A DNA stretch of 15,105 nt from Helicobacter sp. (GTDB taxonomy: Bacteria; Campylobacterota; Campylobacteria; Campylobacterales; Helicobacteraceae), in assembly GCA_029264655.1 (NCBI GenBank), contig JARHZY010000154.1:1-15105 (forward strand). The letters are read 5' to 3'. Made by a program: the position numbers and the translations under genes. The notes under the pieces were generated by a model, which was not told the DNA's origin, searched no databases, and saw only the letters and a program-made list of their open reading frames with translations. This document shows positions 7,717-14,994 of the stretch, piece after piece (positions within the stretch are counted from its first letter, which is position 1; the number at the start of each line of letters is the position of its first letter).

Positions 7717-8478
7717 ATGCTAGAAATTGGGATTTTTGGAGCAACAGGCAGAGTAGGTAAATTGTTAATTGATGAGATTCTTGCACACAAAAAAACAACA
7801 TTAGCAAGTGTTTATGTGCGTAATGAACTACAATATAACATTCCATCCCACACACTTATTACGGGTGATATGCATGCATTTTTAGAATCAAGCCAAGTAA
7901 TTATTGATTTTTCAAGTGCAGAAGCAACTAAAAATCTCCTTGAATATGCAAAAAAATATCCCACACCTCTTGTTATTGGCACAACGGGATTGCAATCAGA
8001 ACATATGCAAATCTTAAAAGAATGTAGTGTATCTATGCCAATTTTATATGCAACAAACATGAGTGAAGGTGTAGCGATGCTTAATAAACTTGTTGCATTG
8101 CTAAGCACACAATTACCCAATTATGATATTGAAATTACAGAAATCCATCATCGCCATAAAAAAGATGCACCATCTGGCACAGCACTTACCCTTGCTCAAA
8201 CTGCTGCAACCGCAAGAAATTTAGATAATAGCGTATTGCGATTTGGAAGAGAAGGTATGGTATTGCGAAATAAAGATGAAATTGGTGTATTAAGCTTACG
8301 TGGTGGCGATGTGGTCGGACGCCATGTGGTTGGTTTTTATGCTGATGGAGAATATATCGAACTTACGCATAATGCAACTTCAAGAAGCACATTTGCAAAA
8401 GGTGCATTACAGGCAGCACTTTGGCTTGTAAAACAAAAAAATGGGCTTTATAGTATGCAAGATATATTTGAATTTTAG
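7717..8478 (+). CDS. dapB: 4-hydroxy-tetrahydrodipicolinate reductase
   Basis: It reduces the product of DapA to tetrahydrodipicolinate with NAD(P)H in the lysine/diaminopimelate pathway, feeding peptidoglycan synthesis. The dinucleotide-binding loop GIFGATGRVG is at residues 5-14, VIGTTG at 86-91, and the signature HHRHKKDAPSGT at 144-155 contains the catalytic His and Lys. The protein is 253 aa, the usual size. The open frame extends upstream to 7639 inside trxB, but the ATG at 7717 is chosen because it has AAAAGG 7 nt upstream and gives the normal N-terminus. It begins 11 nt after trxB and is the last gene before the long AT-rich gap. Confidence 0.96.
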   Translation: MLEIGIFGATGRVGKLLIDEILAHKKTTLASVYVRNELQYNIPSHTLITGDMHAFLESSQVIIDFSSAEATKNLLEYAKKYPTPLVIGTTGLQSEHMQILKECSVSMPILYATNMSEGVAMLNKLVALLSTQLPNYDIEITEIHHRHKKDAPSGTALTLAQTAATARNLDNSVLRFGREGMVLRNKDEIGVLSLRGGDVVGRHVVGFYADGEYIELTHNATSRSTFAKGALQAALWLVKQKNGLYSMQDIFEF

Positions 8479-9031
8479 CATAGCAATATATAATCACTAT
8501 TTAAACGTAGATTCTAAACTCTTCAATACATAAAATTAAAGTTGCCAACAATAGCCCTTTTTATTGCATCGTCATTTTTGAATTACACTAACCATAATAC
8601 CAATTATATATTTTGGTTATTCCAAGTTTAACAAATTATTGCTTTCTTATTGTTATTCATTAATATATAGTTATAAACATAATAATATTTTTATATTACC
8701 AATATTCAACATATAATTATTTTAACATTAAATATCTTTTTAAGATTTTTTGCTATAAAGTTTTTTTTAGATTTATTATATTTAATAGTTTATTATTAAT
8801 AAATTTAATATTATTAGCTTTTTTATGCTTTTTTTATATCATACTAAATATATACCATCTAACTCATATCATGCAATAAATATTTGTATTTATAGTAAGA
8901 GAGATTTAATGTGTAACTTGATAATACAGATGTTATAACAAAAGTATTTTTTGCTTTGATATGTAAGCAAATATATAGTAAAATACGAGATTATTCTAAT
9001 AGTTTATATAGCATTAACCCTTATGATAGGC
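8479..9031. other. 553-bp AT-rich gap between convergent gene strings, no gene seen
   Basis: This is the convergent junction between dapB (plus) and the phosphonate operon (minus). It is extremely AT-rich, with T-runs of 6-8, and contains no ORF with a supportable ribosome site, no tRNA-like or GC-rich element and no clear intrinsic terminator. Two weak inverted repeats are present: ACCAA/TTGGT near 8600-8620, and TTTGCTT/AAGCAAA at 8950-8971. It is much longer than needed between two gene ends, so it may be the decayed edge of an inserted region. Confidence 0.6.
8950..8971. repeat. 7-bp inverted repeat with 8-nt loop
   Basis: TTTGCTT (8950-8956) and AAGCAAA (8965-8971) are exact complements. 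It lies about 60 bp past the stop of the minus-strand phosphonate operon and could serve as a weak terminator hairpin, but no T-tract follows in either direction. Confidence 0.25.
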
Positions 9032-10096
9032 TTATTTTAGATATGCTAGAAATCGCCTTTTTACCATCTCAATATCAAGTAATCCATTTTTTGCCCGTTC
9101 ATTTAGTGAATGAAAAATTTTCTCCACCATAATAGAATCTAATCCATAATCACAAGGATTAGTTGGGATATTAAGCTTTATAAAAAGCGTTTTAATTGCT
9201 TGCTTATATGGTTGTAATATAGAATCTGCTTTTTTATCATTTATGCAATCTAGTAAAATAGGAAGGGAGAAACTGCAGGCTAAGCCATGTGGAATATTAA
9301 AAGCTATAGTAATTGGATAGCTTATTGCATGGGCTAAGGCAGTTTGTGTATTTGAGAATGCAAGTCCAGCATATATACAAGCAAGGGCAATTTGCATCCG
9401 CAAATGCATAGAGTTAAGATTTTCGCATAATTGTGGTAAGTATTCTATGATAAGCTCTATTGCAGCTTTGGCGTGGTGTGTTGAAAGAGGGTTAGCATTT
9501 CTATTCCATATGGATTCTATAGCATGAGAGAGTGTATCAAGGGCTGTATAAATTGTGATTTCTCGTGGCAAACTTAACATAAATTTTATATCATATAATG
9601 CCACTTGTGGATACAAACAATTATGCGATAAAGAATATTTTATATTAGCCTTTTTATCCCAAATAGTAGCCCATTTGGTAAGCTCGCTGCTTGTCCCCGC
9701 AGTAGTTGGTAGAGCAAAAATTGGTTTTGCATTGCATATCCCATTAATGTGCAATTCCCCATGTTGTGCTACCACTTCATTTTGCAAAGCAAAAAACTTC
9801 GCACTATCAAGCACGCTTCCACCTCCAAGTGCAATAATGGCATCATATTTATTTTGCAATTTTTCTTTTTCTACTTGTAAAAATTCTAACTCTGGATTTG
9901 GTAATACAGAATCAAAGATAATCATATCTGTAAATATATTCTTTACTTTTGTGCTAATGCCTTTTTTTGTAAAACTTTGTGAAGTTACAAACAAACATCT
10001 CATATTCTTAAGTTCGTGTTTTAACAATGCTTCTAAAGCAATATTAAAATCTACATCAAAACATATTTTTACGGGATGGAAATAATCAAAAGACAT
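9032..10096 (-). CDS. phpC: iron-dependent alcohol dehydrogenase, probable phosphonoacetaldehyde reductase
   Basis: Predicted to reduce phosphonoacetaldehyde to 2-hydroxyethylphosphonate with NAD(P)H. It is a 354-aa group III (iron-containing) alcohol dehydrogenase. The nucleotide motif GGGSVLDSAK is at 91-100, PTTAGTSSE at 130-138, and all four metal ligands of the family are present: Asp187, His191, His256 and His270 (the last two 14 residues apart). The family alone does not give the substrate; the specific call comes from its position directly after phosphonopyruvate decarboxylase (17 nt), the same partner set as FomC or PhpC in other phosphonate clusters. The ATG has AGGAG 7 nt upstream. 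No aminotransferase is visible, so the pathway branches to the alcohol rather than to 2-aminoethylphosphonate. It is the last gene of the operon. Confidence 0.82.
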   Translation of the reverse strand: MSFDYFHPVKICFDVDFNIALEALLKHELKNMRCLFVTSQSFTKKGISTKVKNIFTDMIIFDSVLPNPELEFLQVEKEKLQNKYDAIIALGGGSVLDSAKFFALQNEVVAQHGELHINGICNAKPIFALPTTAGTSSELTKWATIWDKKANIKYSLSHNCLYPQVALYDIKFMLSLPREITIYTALDTLSHAIESIWNRNANPLSTHHAKAAIELIIEYLPQLCENLNSMHLRMQIALACIYAGLAFSNTQTALAHAISYPITIAFNIPHGLACSFSLPILLDCINDKKADSILQPYKQAIKTLFIKLNIPTNPCDYGLDSIMVEKIFHSLNERAKNGLLDIEMVKRRFLAYLK

Positions 10097-10113
10097 AATA
10101 AGCTCCTAATCTA

Positions 10114-11649
10114 TCATTTTATATAATTTGCAAAACGTTTTGCTACTTCTTTTGGCGTAATTTTTGGACGCCCTAAGTTTTCTTTACTACCTTTGGCAAT
10201 TTGAAGATAGATAAACCAAGCCCCTTTTTTATTTTGTTGTGTTTCTTGTGAATAAGTATGTATATCTTTGCTGGATTCTGTATTTTGATGATTTTTATCA
10301 TACACTGCAGTTGTGCTAACACTACCGCCCACCATATTATTAGAGTCTTTCTCTAAAAACATCTTTATGTAGTATGTAAATTCATCAAGATTCTTTGCCA
10401 CATATACATTAGCATAACCACAAGATTTAGCAATAGAAGCAAAATCTACAAAAGGAGAGAGATTGAATTGCCCGCCTGTGCTATCATGGGATTCATTGTC
10501 AAGTAAAATATGGCAAAAATTATCCCTATTTCTTGTATAGTATGCATTGGTGCTTAATACACCAAGACGCATAAGCAAAGCAGAATCCCCATCTATAGCA
10601 ATGACTTTATGTGTGCTTTTAAGTGCAACACCTAATGCTAAAGAGCTAACACAACCCATAGAACCAACCATACAAAGCTGGTTTGGGGTATCATTAATTT
10701 CATATAATTCCCTACCACATTTTCCTGTAGTAGCAAGCAATAAAGCTTTAAATTCTAAGGCAAGAGTATGTAAGATTGTTAAAGCCTGTAATCTTGTGGG
10801 CAACATCATTTGTTGTGAAGTGCTGATACAAGATAAATGTTTAAATATTGCTTTGCTATTATTGTAATATTCTTTCAAAATGAAATGTTCTCCATCAAGC
10901 TTTATTGGAGAAAAGGTTTTATCCCGCACAATAAAGAAAAAACTCTGACCGCACTCTAAATATTGCAAGGCTTTTTGGATTTGCATTTTAGCAGATTCTA
11001 TATTTGAATCTAAAAAAGCATATTTTATCTCACAAGTTTCCAACAATTTATCAGTAATAACACCTAAAAGCTCGTGTTGTGGTTCATCAGTATTTTTACC
11101 ATTTTCATCACGCTCACCACGCAAGGATACAAAACCTAAAATAGGGATATTGAAAGTATAATTAAGGCTTGTAAGTGGGCTTAAAGCATTAGATAAACCA
11201 CTATTTTGCATTAATGCCACACCATAGTTATGGAATGTATATGTAGGATAAGATTCTATATCATTAGAATCTCTGTTAGCACATAAATGATTGGTTTCTG
11301 CAAAAATAGATTTTGTATTATTGGCTTTTAGACTACCAAAATCTTTAGAATCTTGATATTCAAATGATTGAGATTCTTTTGATTCATTATGTGTAGTGTC
11401 AAAATGGCAGGCAGCATAATGTGCAATTTTAACATCTTGCTCAAAAGAAGAGTTATTGTGGGCTTGATGCCTGCATAAACTTATCCCGCTTGCTATTGCC
11501 ACTGCATCACCCTCATTATTACTCATTATAAAACATTTACTATTAATAGCATAATTAATAAGAGGTGCAAGATATGAGCAAGGCACGCCAACAAAATTAT
11601 TCAACCCCACACTTTGCAAATAATCACCAAATTCTTGTGTGTTTAGCAT
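10114..11649 (-). CDS. aepY: phosphonopyruvate decarboxylase with two large hydrophilic insertions
   Basis: A ThDP enzyme that decarboxylates phosphonopyruvate to phosphonoacetaldehyde, pulling the unfavourable PEP mutase reaction forward. Key motifs are GVPCSYLAPL (21-30), NEGDAVAIASG (45-55) with the cofactor-activating Glu46, MQNSGLSNALSPL (147-159), DEPQH (188-192), and the ThDP-Mg site GDS (354-356) followed by LLDNESHDSTGGQ (382-394). The protein is 511 aa against about 375-400 for the family. The extra length lies in two low-complexity hydrophilic insertions, about 59-141 (between two motifs that are normally adjacent) and about 434-476. The ATG overlaps the endonuclease stop (ATGCTAA) and its AAGGA lies inside that gene, so translation is probably coupled. 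No frameshift is seen. Confidence 0.92.
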   Translation of the reverse strand: MLNTQEFGDYLQSVGLNNFVGVPCSYLAPLINYAINSKCFIMSNNEGDAVAIASGISLCRHQAHNNSSFEQDVKIAHYAACHFDTTHNESKESQSFEYQDSKDFGSLKANNTKSIFAETNHLCANRDSNDIESYPTYTFHNYGVALMQNSGLSNALSPLTSLNYTFNIPILGFVSLRGERDENGKNTDEPQHELLGVITDKLLETCEIKYAFLDSNIESAKMQIQKALQYLECGQSFFFIVRDKTFSPIKLDGEHFILKEYYNNSKAIFKHLSCISTSQQMMLPTRLQALTILHTLALEFKALLLATTGKCGRELYEINDTPNQLCMVGSMGCVSSLALGVALKSTHKVIAIDGDSALLMRLGVLSTNAYYTRNRDNFCHILLDNESHDSTGGQFNLSPFVDFASIAKSCGYANVYVAKNLDEFTYYIKMFLEKDSNNMVGGSVSTTAVYDKNHQNTESSKDIHTYSQETQQNKKGAWFIYLQIAKGSKENLGRPKITPKEVAKRFANYIK

Positions 11650-12410
11650 TGATATTCCTTATTTTTTAATAAAAGCAATGGATTAATTTTAAATTGCAGC
11701 ATCTTTGCACTTTCTCTACCTCCATCACCTCCTTTTCTTTGCATAGTAACTTTACCTATTTTAAGACTTCCTTGTGGAGAAAATATAACTTCACCACTAT
11801 AAAAATTTATTACTTCATTAATAGGTTTTAAAACCCATTTAATGGGATTATTTTCAAGTCTTAGAATTACCAAAAACCATTCACTTGCAAACCGCCCTCT
11901 ACCTTTTAAAATATCGCTTAATACTAAAAACTTATTAGTGTTAAAAAAATTTAGAATTTTGTTTTGTTCTTGTGTTGAAAATTCATTAAAAAACATTCGC
12001 CTTTTATCTTTAGGATTATTGATTTTTGGTTCCCTTTCACCCACAAAATATTGTAAAATTTCATAAATTTCGTTAGAAAAATTCCATAATTCATTATAAG
12101 ATTTAAGCCATCTTTTATCAATTTGATTGAAACCCTGATTATTAGAAACAAGTTTCACCTGAATATTTTGCACATCTTGGAGTTTTTGTAGTTTTATTTG
12201 CACTAAAATTATAACTTGTATATCGGCTTTAAAATTACCTTTAATCTTTTCTGCTTTTACCTCTTCTATTAAATCCAAATCATAATGCATAGCTTTAAGC
12301 CATTCTTGAGCCAAAATTTCATTTTTCCAATCATTAAAAATAGCTACAACAAAAGCTTCATTTTTGAATCCATTTTTTGCAGTTTGTGAGCCAAGACTAA
12401 CTTTATCCAT
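11643..12410 (-). CDS. probable Type II restriction endonuclease
   Basis: A 255-aa protein directly after a C5-cytosine methyltransferase (1 nt between stop and start), the usual layout of a Type II R-M pair. The N-terminus has AKNGFKNE (11-18). Asp63 in KADIQ followed by QVK (84-86) fits a PD-(D/E)xK-type core in which Gln replaces the acidic residue. Conserved-looking blocks follow: NQIDKRW (95-101) and a C-terminal MQRKGGDGGR (223-232) with LQFKINP (238-244). I cannot name the recognition site or a prototype enzyme. The ATG has AGGAG 6 nt upstream, overlapping the end of the methyltransferase gene. The stop overlaps the decarboxylase start by 7 nt. The gene is full length and very rich in Lys and AAA codons, more AT-biased than the phosphonate genes around it. 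Confidence 0.75.
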   Translation of the reverse strand: MDKVSLGSQTAKNGFKNEAFVVAIFNDWKNEILAQEWLKAMHYDLDLIEEVKAEKIKGNFKADIQVIILVQIKLQKLQDVQNIQVKLVSNNQGFNQIDKRWLKSYNELWNFSNEIYEILQYFVGEREPKINNPKDKRRMFFNEFSTQEQNKILNFFNTNKFLVLSDILKGRGRFASEWFLVILRLENNPIKWVLKPINEVINFYSGEVIFSPQGSLKIGKVTMQRKGGDGGRESAKMLQFKINPLLLLKNKEYQC

Positions 12411-12411
12411 A

Positions 12412-13386
12412 TTATGCTCCTATATCCATACTAGCGTATAACAAATCTTTGACAACAGATTCTACAACATTTACGCTCATTGCATTTCCACACTGCCTTA
12501 AAATATCATTTTGTGATAAATTTTGAATTTTTAGTTCTATTTTTTTGACTTTTTCAAAACCCTGTAATTTTAAAGCTTCTAAACCACTTAAGCGATAAAG
12601 CTCCCCATTAAAAACATAAAAAAGCCCCTGTCTATCTCGTCTCAAAGTCGGAATTTTATTTTCATATAATCTTAAATCACTCTGCCTAGTATCAAGCACT
12701 AAAAAATTTTTTTTTAAAATTTGCATTAAATCAAATTTATCTTTATTATATTTATTTTCCAAGAATCTTAAAAAAGTTTGATAACTTTGTGAATCTTTCT
12801 TAAAGACATTTTCCTTTTTAGGAGTTAAAAATTCTTTTAATGCTCTTTTTGTTTCTTTTTTACTAAAATAAAAATTATGTTTCTTATCTTTTCTAATACC
12901 TACAAAATATACCCTCTCTCTTGTCTGTGCTAATGAAAAATCAAGACTATTTAAAAGTTTATAAAAGACTTGATATCCACATGACTCTAAGAGTTTTAAT
13001 ATTTCATTTAATGTTTTTCCTTTGCTATGACTAAGCAAACCCTTGACATTTTCTAAGATAAAAAAACTAGGTTTTTTTATCTTAAGTATCTCTGCAAGAT
13101 AAAAAATAATCTGCCCTTTTTCTTTATTGTCTAGTCCATCTCTTTTACCAACAATACTAAAACTCTGACAAGGAAAACCAGAAATAAGTAAATCAAAATT
13201 AGGCAGAATCTGTGGATTAACCTTTGTTAAATCTCCAAGCTCTAGTTCATTTGAAGTATCAAAAAAAGCTTTATAGGTCTTAATCGCTTGTTTATCAATC
13301 TCACTAAAGCCTAAGCATTTAAAGCCACACGACTCTAACCCTAGTCGCCCACCACCAATACCACTACAAAAATCTATAAATGTCAT
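12412..13386 (-). CDS. DNA (cytosine-5-)-methyltransferase
   Basis: It transfers a methyl group from SAM to C5 of cytosine in a short target, protecting host DNA from the adjacent endonuclease. The family motifs are in order (numbering from this ATG): I, DFCSGIGGG (5-13); IV, GFPCQS with catalytic Cys73; VI, ENV (112-114); VIII, QTRER (154-158); IX, PTLRRDRQG (246-254); X, GNAMSVN from 300. Between VIII and IX is a short (~85 aa) target recognition region, so a single specificity is expected, but I cannot predict it. The frame is open to a TTG at 13401; the ATG is preferred because AAGG lies 7 nt upstream. A homopolymeric A9 run (minus strand, 12715-12707) falls in the coding sequence. It has its own likely promoter in the 111-bp gap after the mutase gene. 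Confidence 0.93.
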   Translation of the reverse strand: MTFIDFCSGIGGGRLGLESCGFKCLGFSEIDKQAIKTYKAFFDTSNELELGDLTKVNPQILPNFDLLISGFPCQSFSIVGKRDGLDNKEKGQIIFYLAEILKIKKPSFFILENVKGLLSHSKGKTLNEILKLLESCGYQVFYKLLNSLDFSLAQTRERVYFVGIRKDKKHNFYFSKKETKRALKEFLTPKKENVFKKDSQSYQTFLRFLENKYNKDKFDLMQILKKNFLVLDTRQSDLRLYENKIPTLRRDRQGLFYVFNGELYRLSGLEALKLQGFEKVKKIELKIQNLSQNDILRQCGNAMSVNVVESVVKDLLYASMDIGA

Positions 13387-13405
13387 TTTTTTACCTTGCA
13401 ACCTA

Positions 13406-13422
13406 TATTATTATGAATAATA
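13406..13422. repeat. 7-3-7 inverted repeat in the leader of the R-M pair
   Basis: TATTATTATGAATAATA has perfectly complementary 7-nt arms around a 3-nt centre and ends about 20 nt before the methyltransferase start, just upstream of its ribosome site. It is placed where a methyltransferase autoregulation site or a leader hairpin could lie. AT-rich chance structure is possible. Confidence 0.35.
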
Positions 13423-13463
13423 GCATAATAGAATAATTAAAATACTAAAATCTACACAAGCCA

Positions 13464-13469
13464 ATTATA
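13464..13469 (-). promoter_or_regulatory. candidate promoter of the R-M pair
   Basis: On the minus strand a perfect TATAAT (13469-13464) follows two T6 tracts spaced about 11 bp, the pattern typical of this group. It lies 78 nt upstream of the methyltransferase ATG, between the mutase stop and the methyltransferase. This suggests the R-M genes, and perhaps the two phosphonate genes after them, can be transcribed independently of the operon's own promoter. Confidence 0.5.
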
Positions 13470-13497
13470 AAAAATATTCAAAAAATAATACAAAGTC

Positions 13498-14886
13498 TTA
13501 TATCGTTCCGGGGATTAGTGATAAAATCTCCTTTATGCTCATACATTGTGATTCTATTTCTTTACTTCTATCATATTCTAAAATACCTTTAGCAGCCTCT
13601 TGCATTGCTATAAATGATGCTCTTAAAAGATGGTTTGCATAAATGATAATATTTGCTCCGGCTTCTCCCAACTCTTTGGCAGTAATGGCATTAAAACTTG
13701 TAGGCACAATCACTATAGGCGTTTTAGAATCTTTTAGTCTAAAAGCTTTAAGAAATGATAAAATTTCATCGGGGCTTTTTTGACGTGAATGTATCATAAT
13801 GCCATCAGCCCCAGCATTAATATAAGAAAAAGCTCTATTCAATGCATCATCTTGCCCTTTTTCTAAAATAAGAGATTCAATACGTGCAATAATCATAAAA
13901 TCTTGTGTAATTTGGGCATTTTTACCGGCTCGTATCTTATCACAAAAAACCGCTATATCCTCTTGTGTTTGTATAACATCATTACCTAAAAGAGAATTTT
14001 TCTTTAATCCTGTTTTATCTTCAATAATAACAGCAGAAACACCTGTGCGTTCTAAACTTCTCACAGTAAATACAAAATGTTCAATCTTACCACCCGTATC
14101 GGCATCATAAATTAAAGGTTTTGAAGTTACTTCAAAAATCTCATTGATAGTATTAAGGCGACTTATGAGTTCTACTGCTTCAATGTCTGGTTTTCCTCTG
14201 CTCGTAGAATCTGTAAGACTAGAGCTCCAAAAACCATCAAATTCTAATTTTACACCATTGGATTCAATAAACATATTCTGCACAATAAGTGCAGATATTG
14301 CAGAATGTGTTTCACAGATTCGCAATGGAGTTTTTGCATTGAGCAATCGTTTTAAGAGAGAAAGTCTTGCATTTGTGCTAATGCCAATTGCTCTTGCATC
14401 TACATTGAGTTGTGTAGAACTAATACCTTCTGTATAACTTGGTTCGATAAGTTCTCCACAATTTAGTTCTCGTAAAGTATCAATTACATTTTGACGCGTA
14501 TGTCTTTGTGTGCCGTTCTTCCAATCATCACCATGCACAACATAGCGAGGTTTTAATAAACGGATATTTGTTTCATAACTTAAAGTATCTTGTGGAATTA
14601 CCCTGTCAATTTCTTTAAGATGACTTATAACCTCATAACGTTGGGTATAATTCATATAAGGTAATCGCTTATAAGAAGCAATTGCCTTATCAGTAAGTAA
14701 TCCCAAAACAACCTCTCCTTTTATACCTTGAGTGAGCTCTAAATCATCAGCTAGTTTTCTAGCAATTTTTAAAATATTAATATGACCGGGATGGATTAAG
14801 TCTGCTGCCATAGCAACATAGACAATATGAGTGCTATTTTCTATATTCTGGCTAATTAATGGAGGGGTAAGTGTATTTTTTAACAT
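13498..14886 (-). CDS. aepX: fused cytidylyltransferase / phosphoenolpyruvate mutase (Fom1-like)
   Basis: The C-terminal domain (about 185-440) is PEP mutase, which rearranges PEP to phosphonopyruvate and makes the C-P bond. It shows SSLTDSTSRGKPD (222-234), DADTGG (261-266) and the diagnostic EDKTGLKKNS (289-298), which separates mutases from other isocitrate-lyase-like enzymes. The N-terminal domain (about 20-160) is a nucleotidyltransferase of the TagD/cytidylyltransferase type with HPGH (32-35) and ISSTQ (155-159). The same fusion occurs in Fom1 of fosfomycin biosynthesis, whose N-terminal domain makes 2-hydroxyethylphosphonate-CMP. Assigning that reaction here is inference, supported by the downstream reductase. 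The 462-aa length suits both domains. The start ATG has AAGGA 7 nt upstream and overlaps the stop of a short upstream ORF by 1 nt. The R-M pair separates it from its pathway partners. Confidence 0.93.
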   Translation of the reverse strand: MLKNTLTPPLISQNIENSTHIVYVAMAADLIHPGHINILKIARKLADDLELTQGIKGEVVLGLLTDKAIASYKRLPYMNYTQRYEVISHLKEIDRVIPQDTLSYETNIRLLKPRYVVHGDDWKNGTQRHTRQNVIDTLRELNCGELIEPSYTEGISSTQLNVDARAIGISTNARLSLLKRLLNAKTPLRICETHSAISALIVQNMFIESNGVKLEFDGFWSSSLTDSTSRGKPDIEAVELISRLNTINEIFEVTSKPLIYDADTGGKIEHFVFTVRSLERTGVSAVIIEDKTGLKKNSLLGNDVIQTQEDIAVFCDKIRAGKNAQITQDFMIIARIESLILEKGQDDALNRAFSYINAGADGIMIHSRQKSPDEILSFLKAFRLKDSKTPIVIVPTSFNAITAKELGEAGANIIIYANHLLRASFIAMQEAAKGILEYDRSKEIESQCMSIKEILSLIPGTI

Positions 14887-14984
14887 TAATAATCCTTTAT
14901 TCTAGTTTCTTTAATAGCTATATTAACTTGTAGATAATAAAATTTCTGCAAATGATAGCTTTTAATAAACCTATACCAATTCAT
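14886..14984 (-). CDS. possible small ORF (32 aa) coupled to the PEP mutase gene
   Basis: A short frame begins at the second of two tandem ATGs (14984; the first is at 14987) with a strong AAAGGAG whose core ends 5 nt upstream. Its TAA overlaps the mutase ATG by one base. The peptide is basic and aromatic-rich, starting MNWYRFIKSYHLQKFYY. I recognise no family. The good ribosome site and the tight fit on both sides suggest real translation, as a small protein, as a coupling leader for the mutase, or as the remnant of a larger gene. Confidence 0.4.
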   Translation of the reverse strand: MNWYRFIKSYHLQKFYYLQVNIAIKETRIKDY

Positions 14985-14994
14985 CATTGCTCCT

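Noticed and set aside
9555..10085. 176-aa plus-strand frame over the alcohol dehydrogenase
   Set aside because: Antisense shadow of a gene with all family motifs; its sequence mirrors the reverse complement of that gene and has no recognisable domain.
13387..13401. TTG start five codons upstream for the methyltransferase
   Set aside because: Using it would place the ribosome site AAGG inside the coding sequence; the ATG at 13386 is correctly spaced from it.
13415..13437. Repeated GAATAAT words as a possible attachment site or target duplication of the R-M insertion
   Set aside because: Copies are short, both on the same side of the R-M pair, and have no match at the decarboxylase junction.
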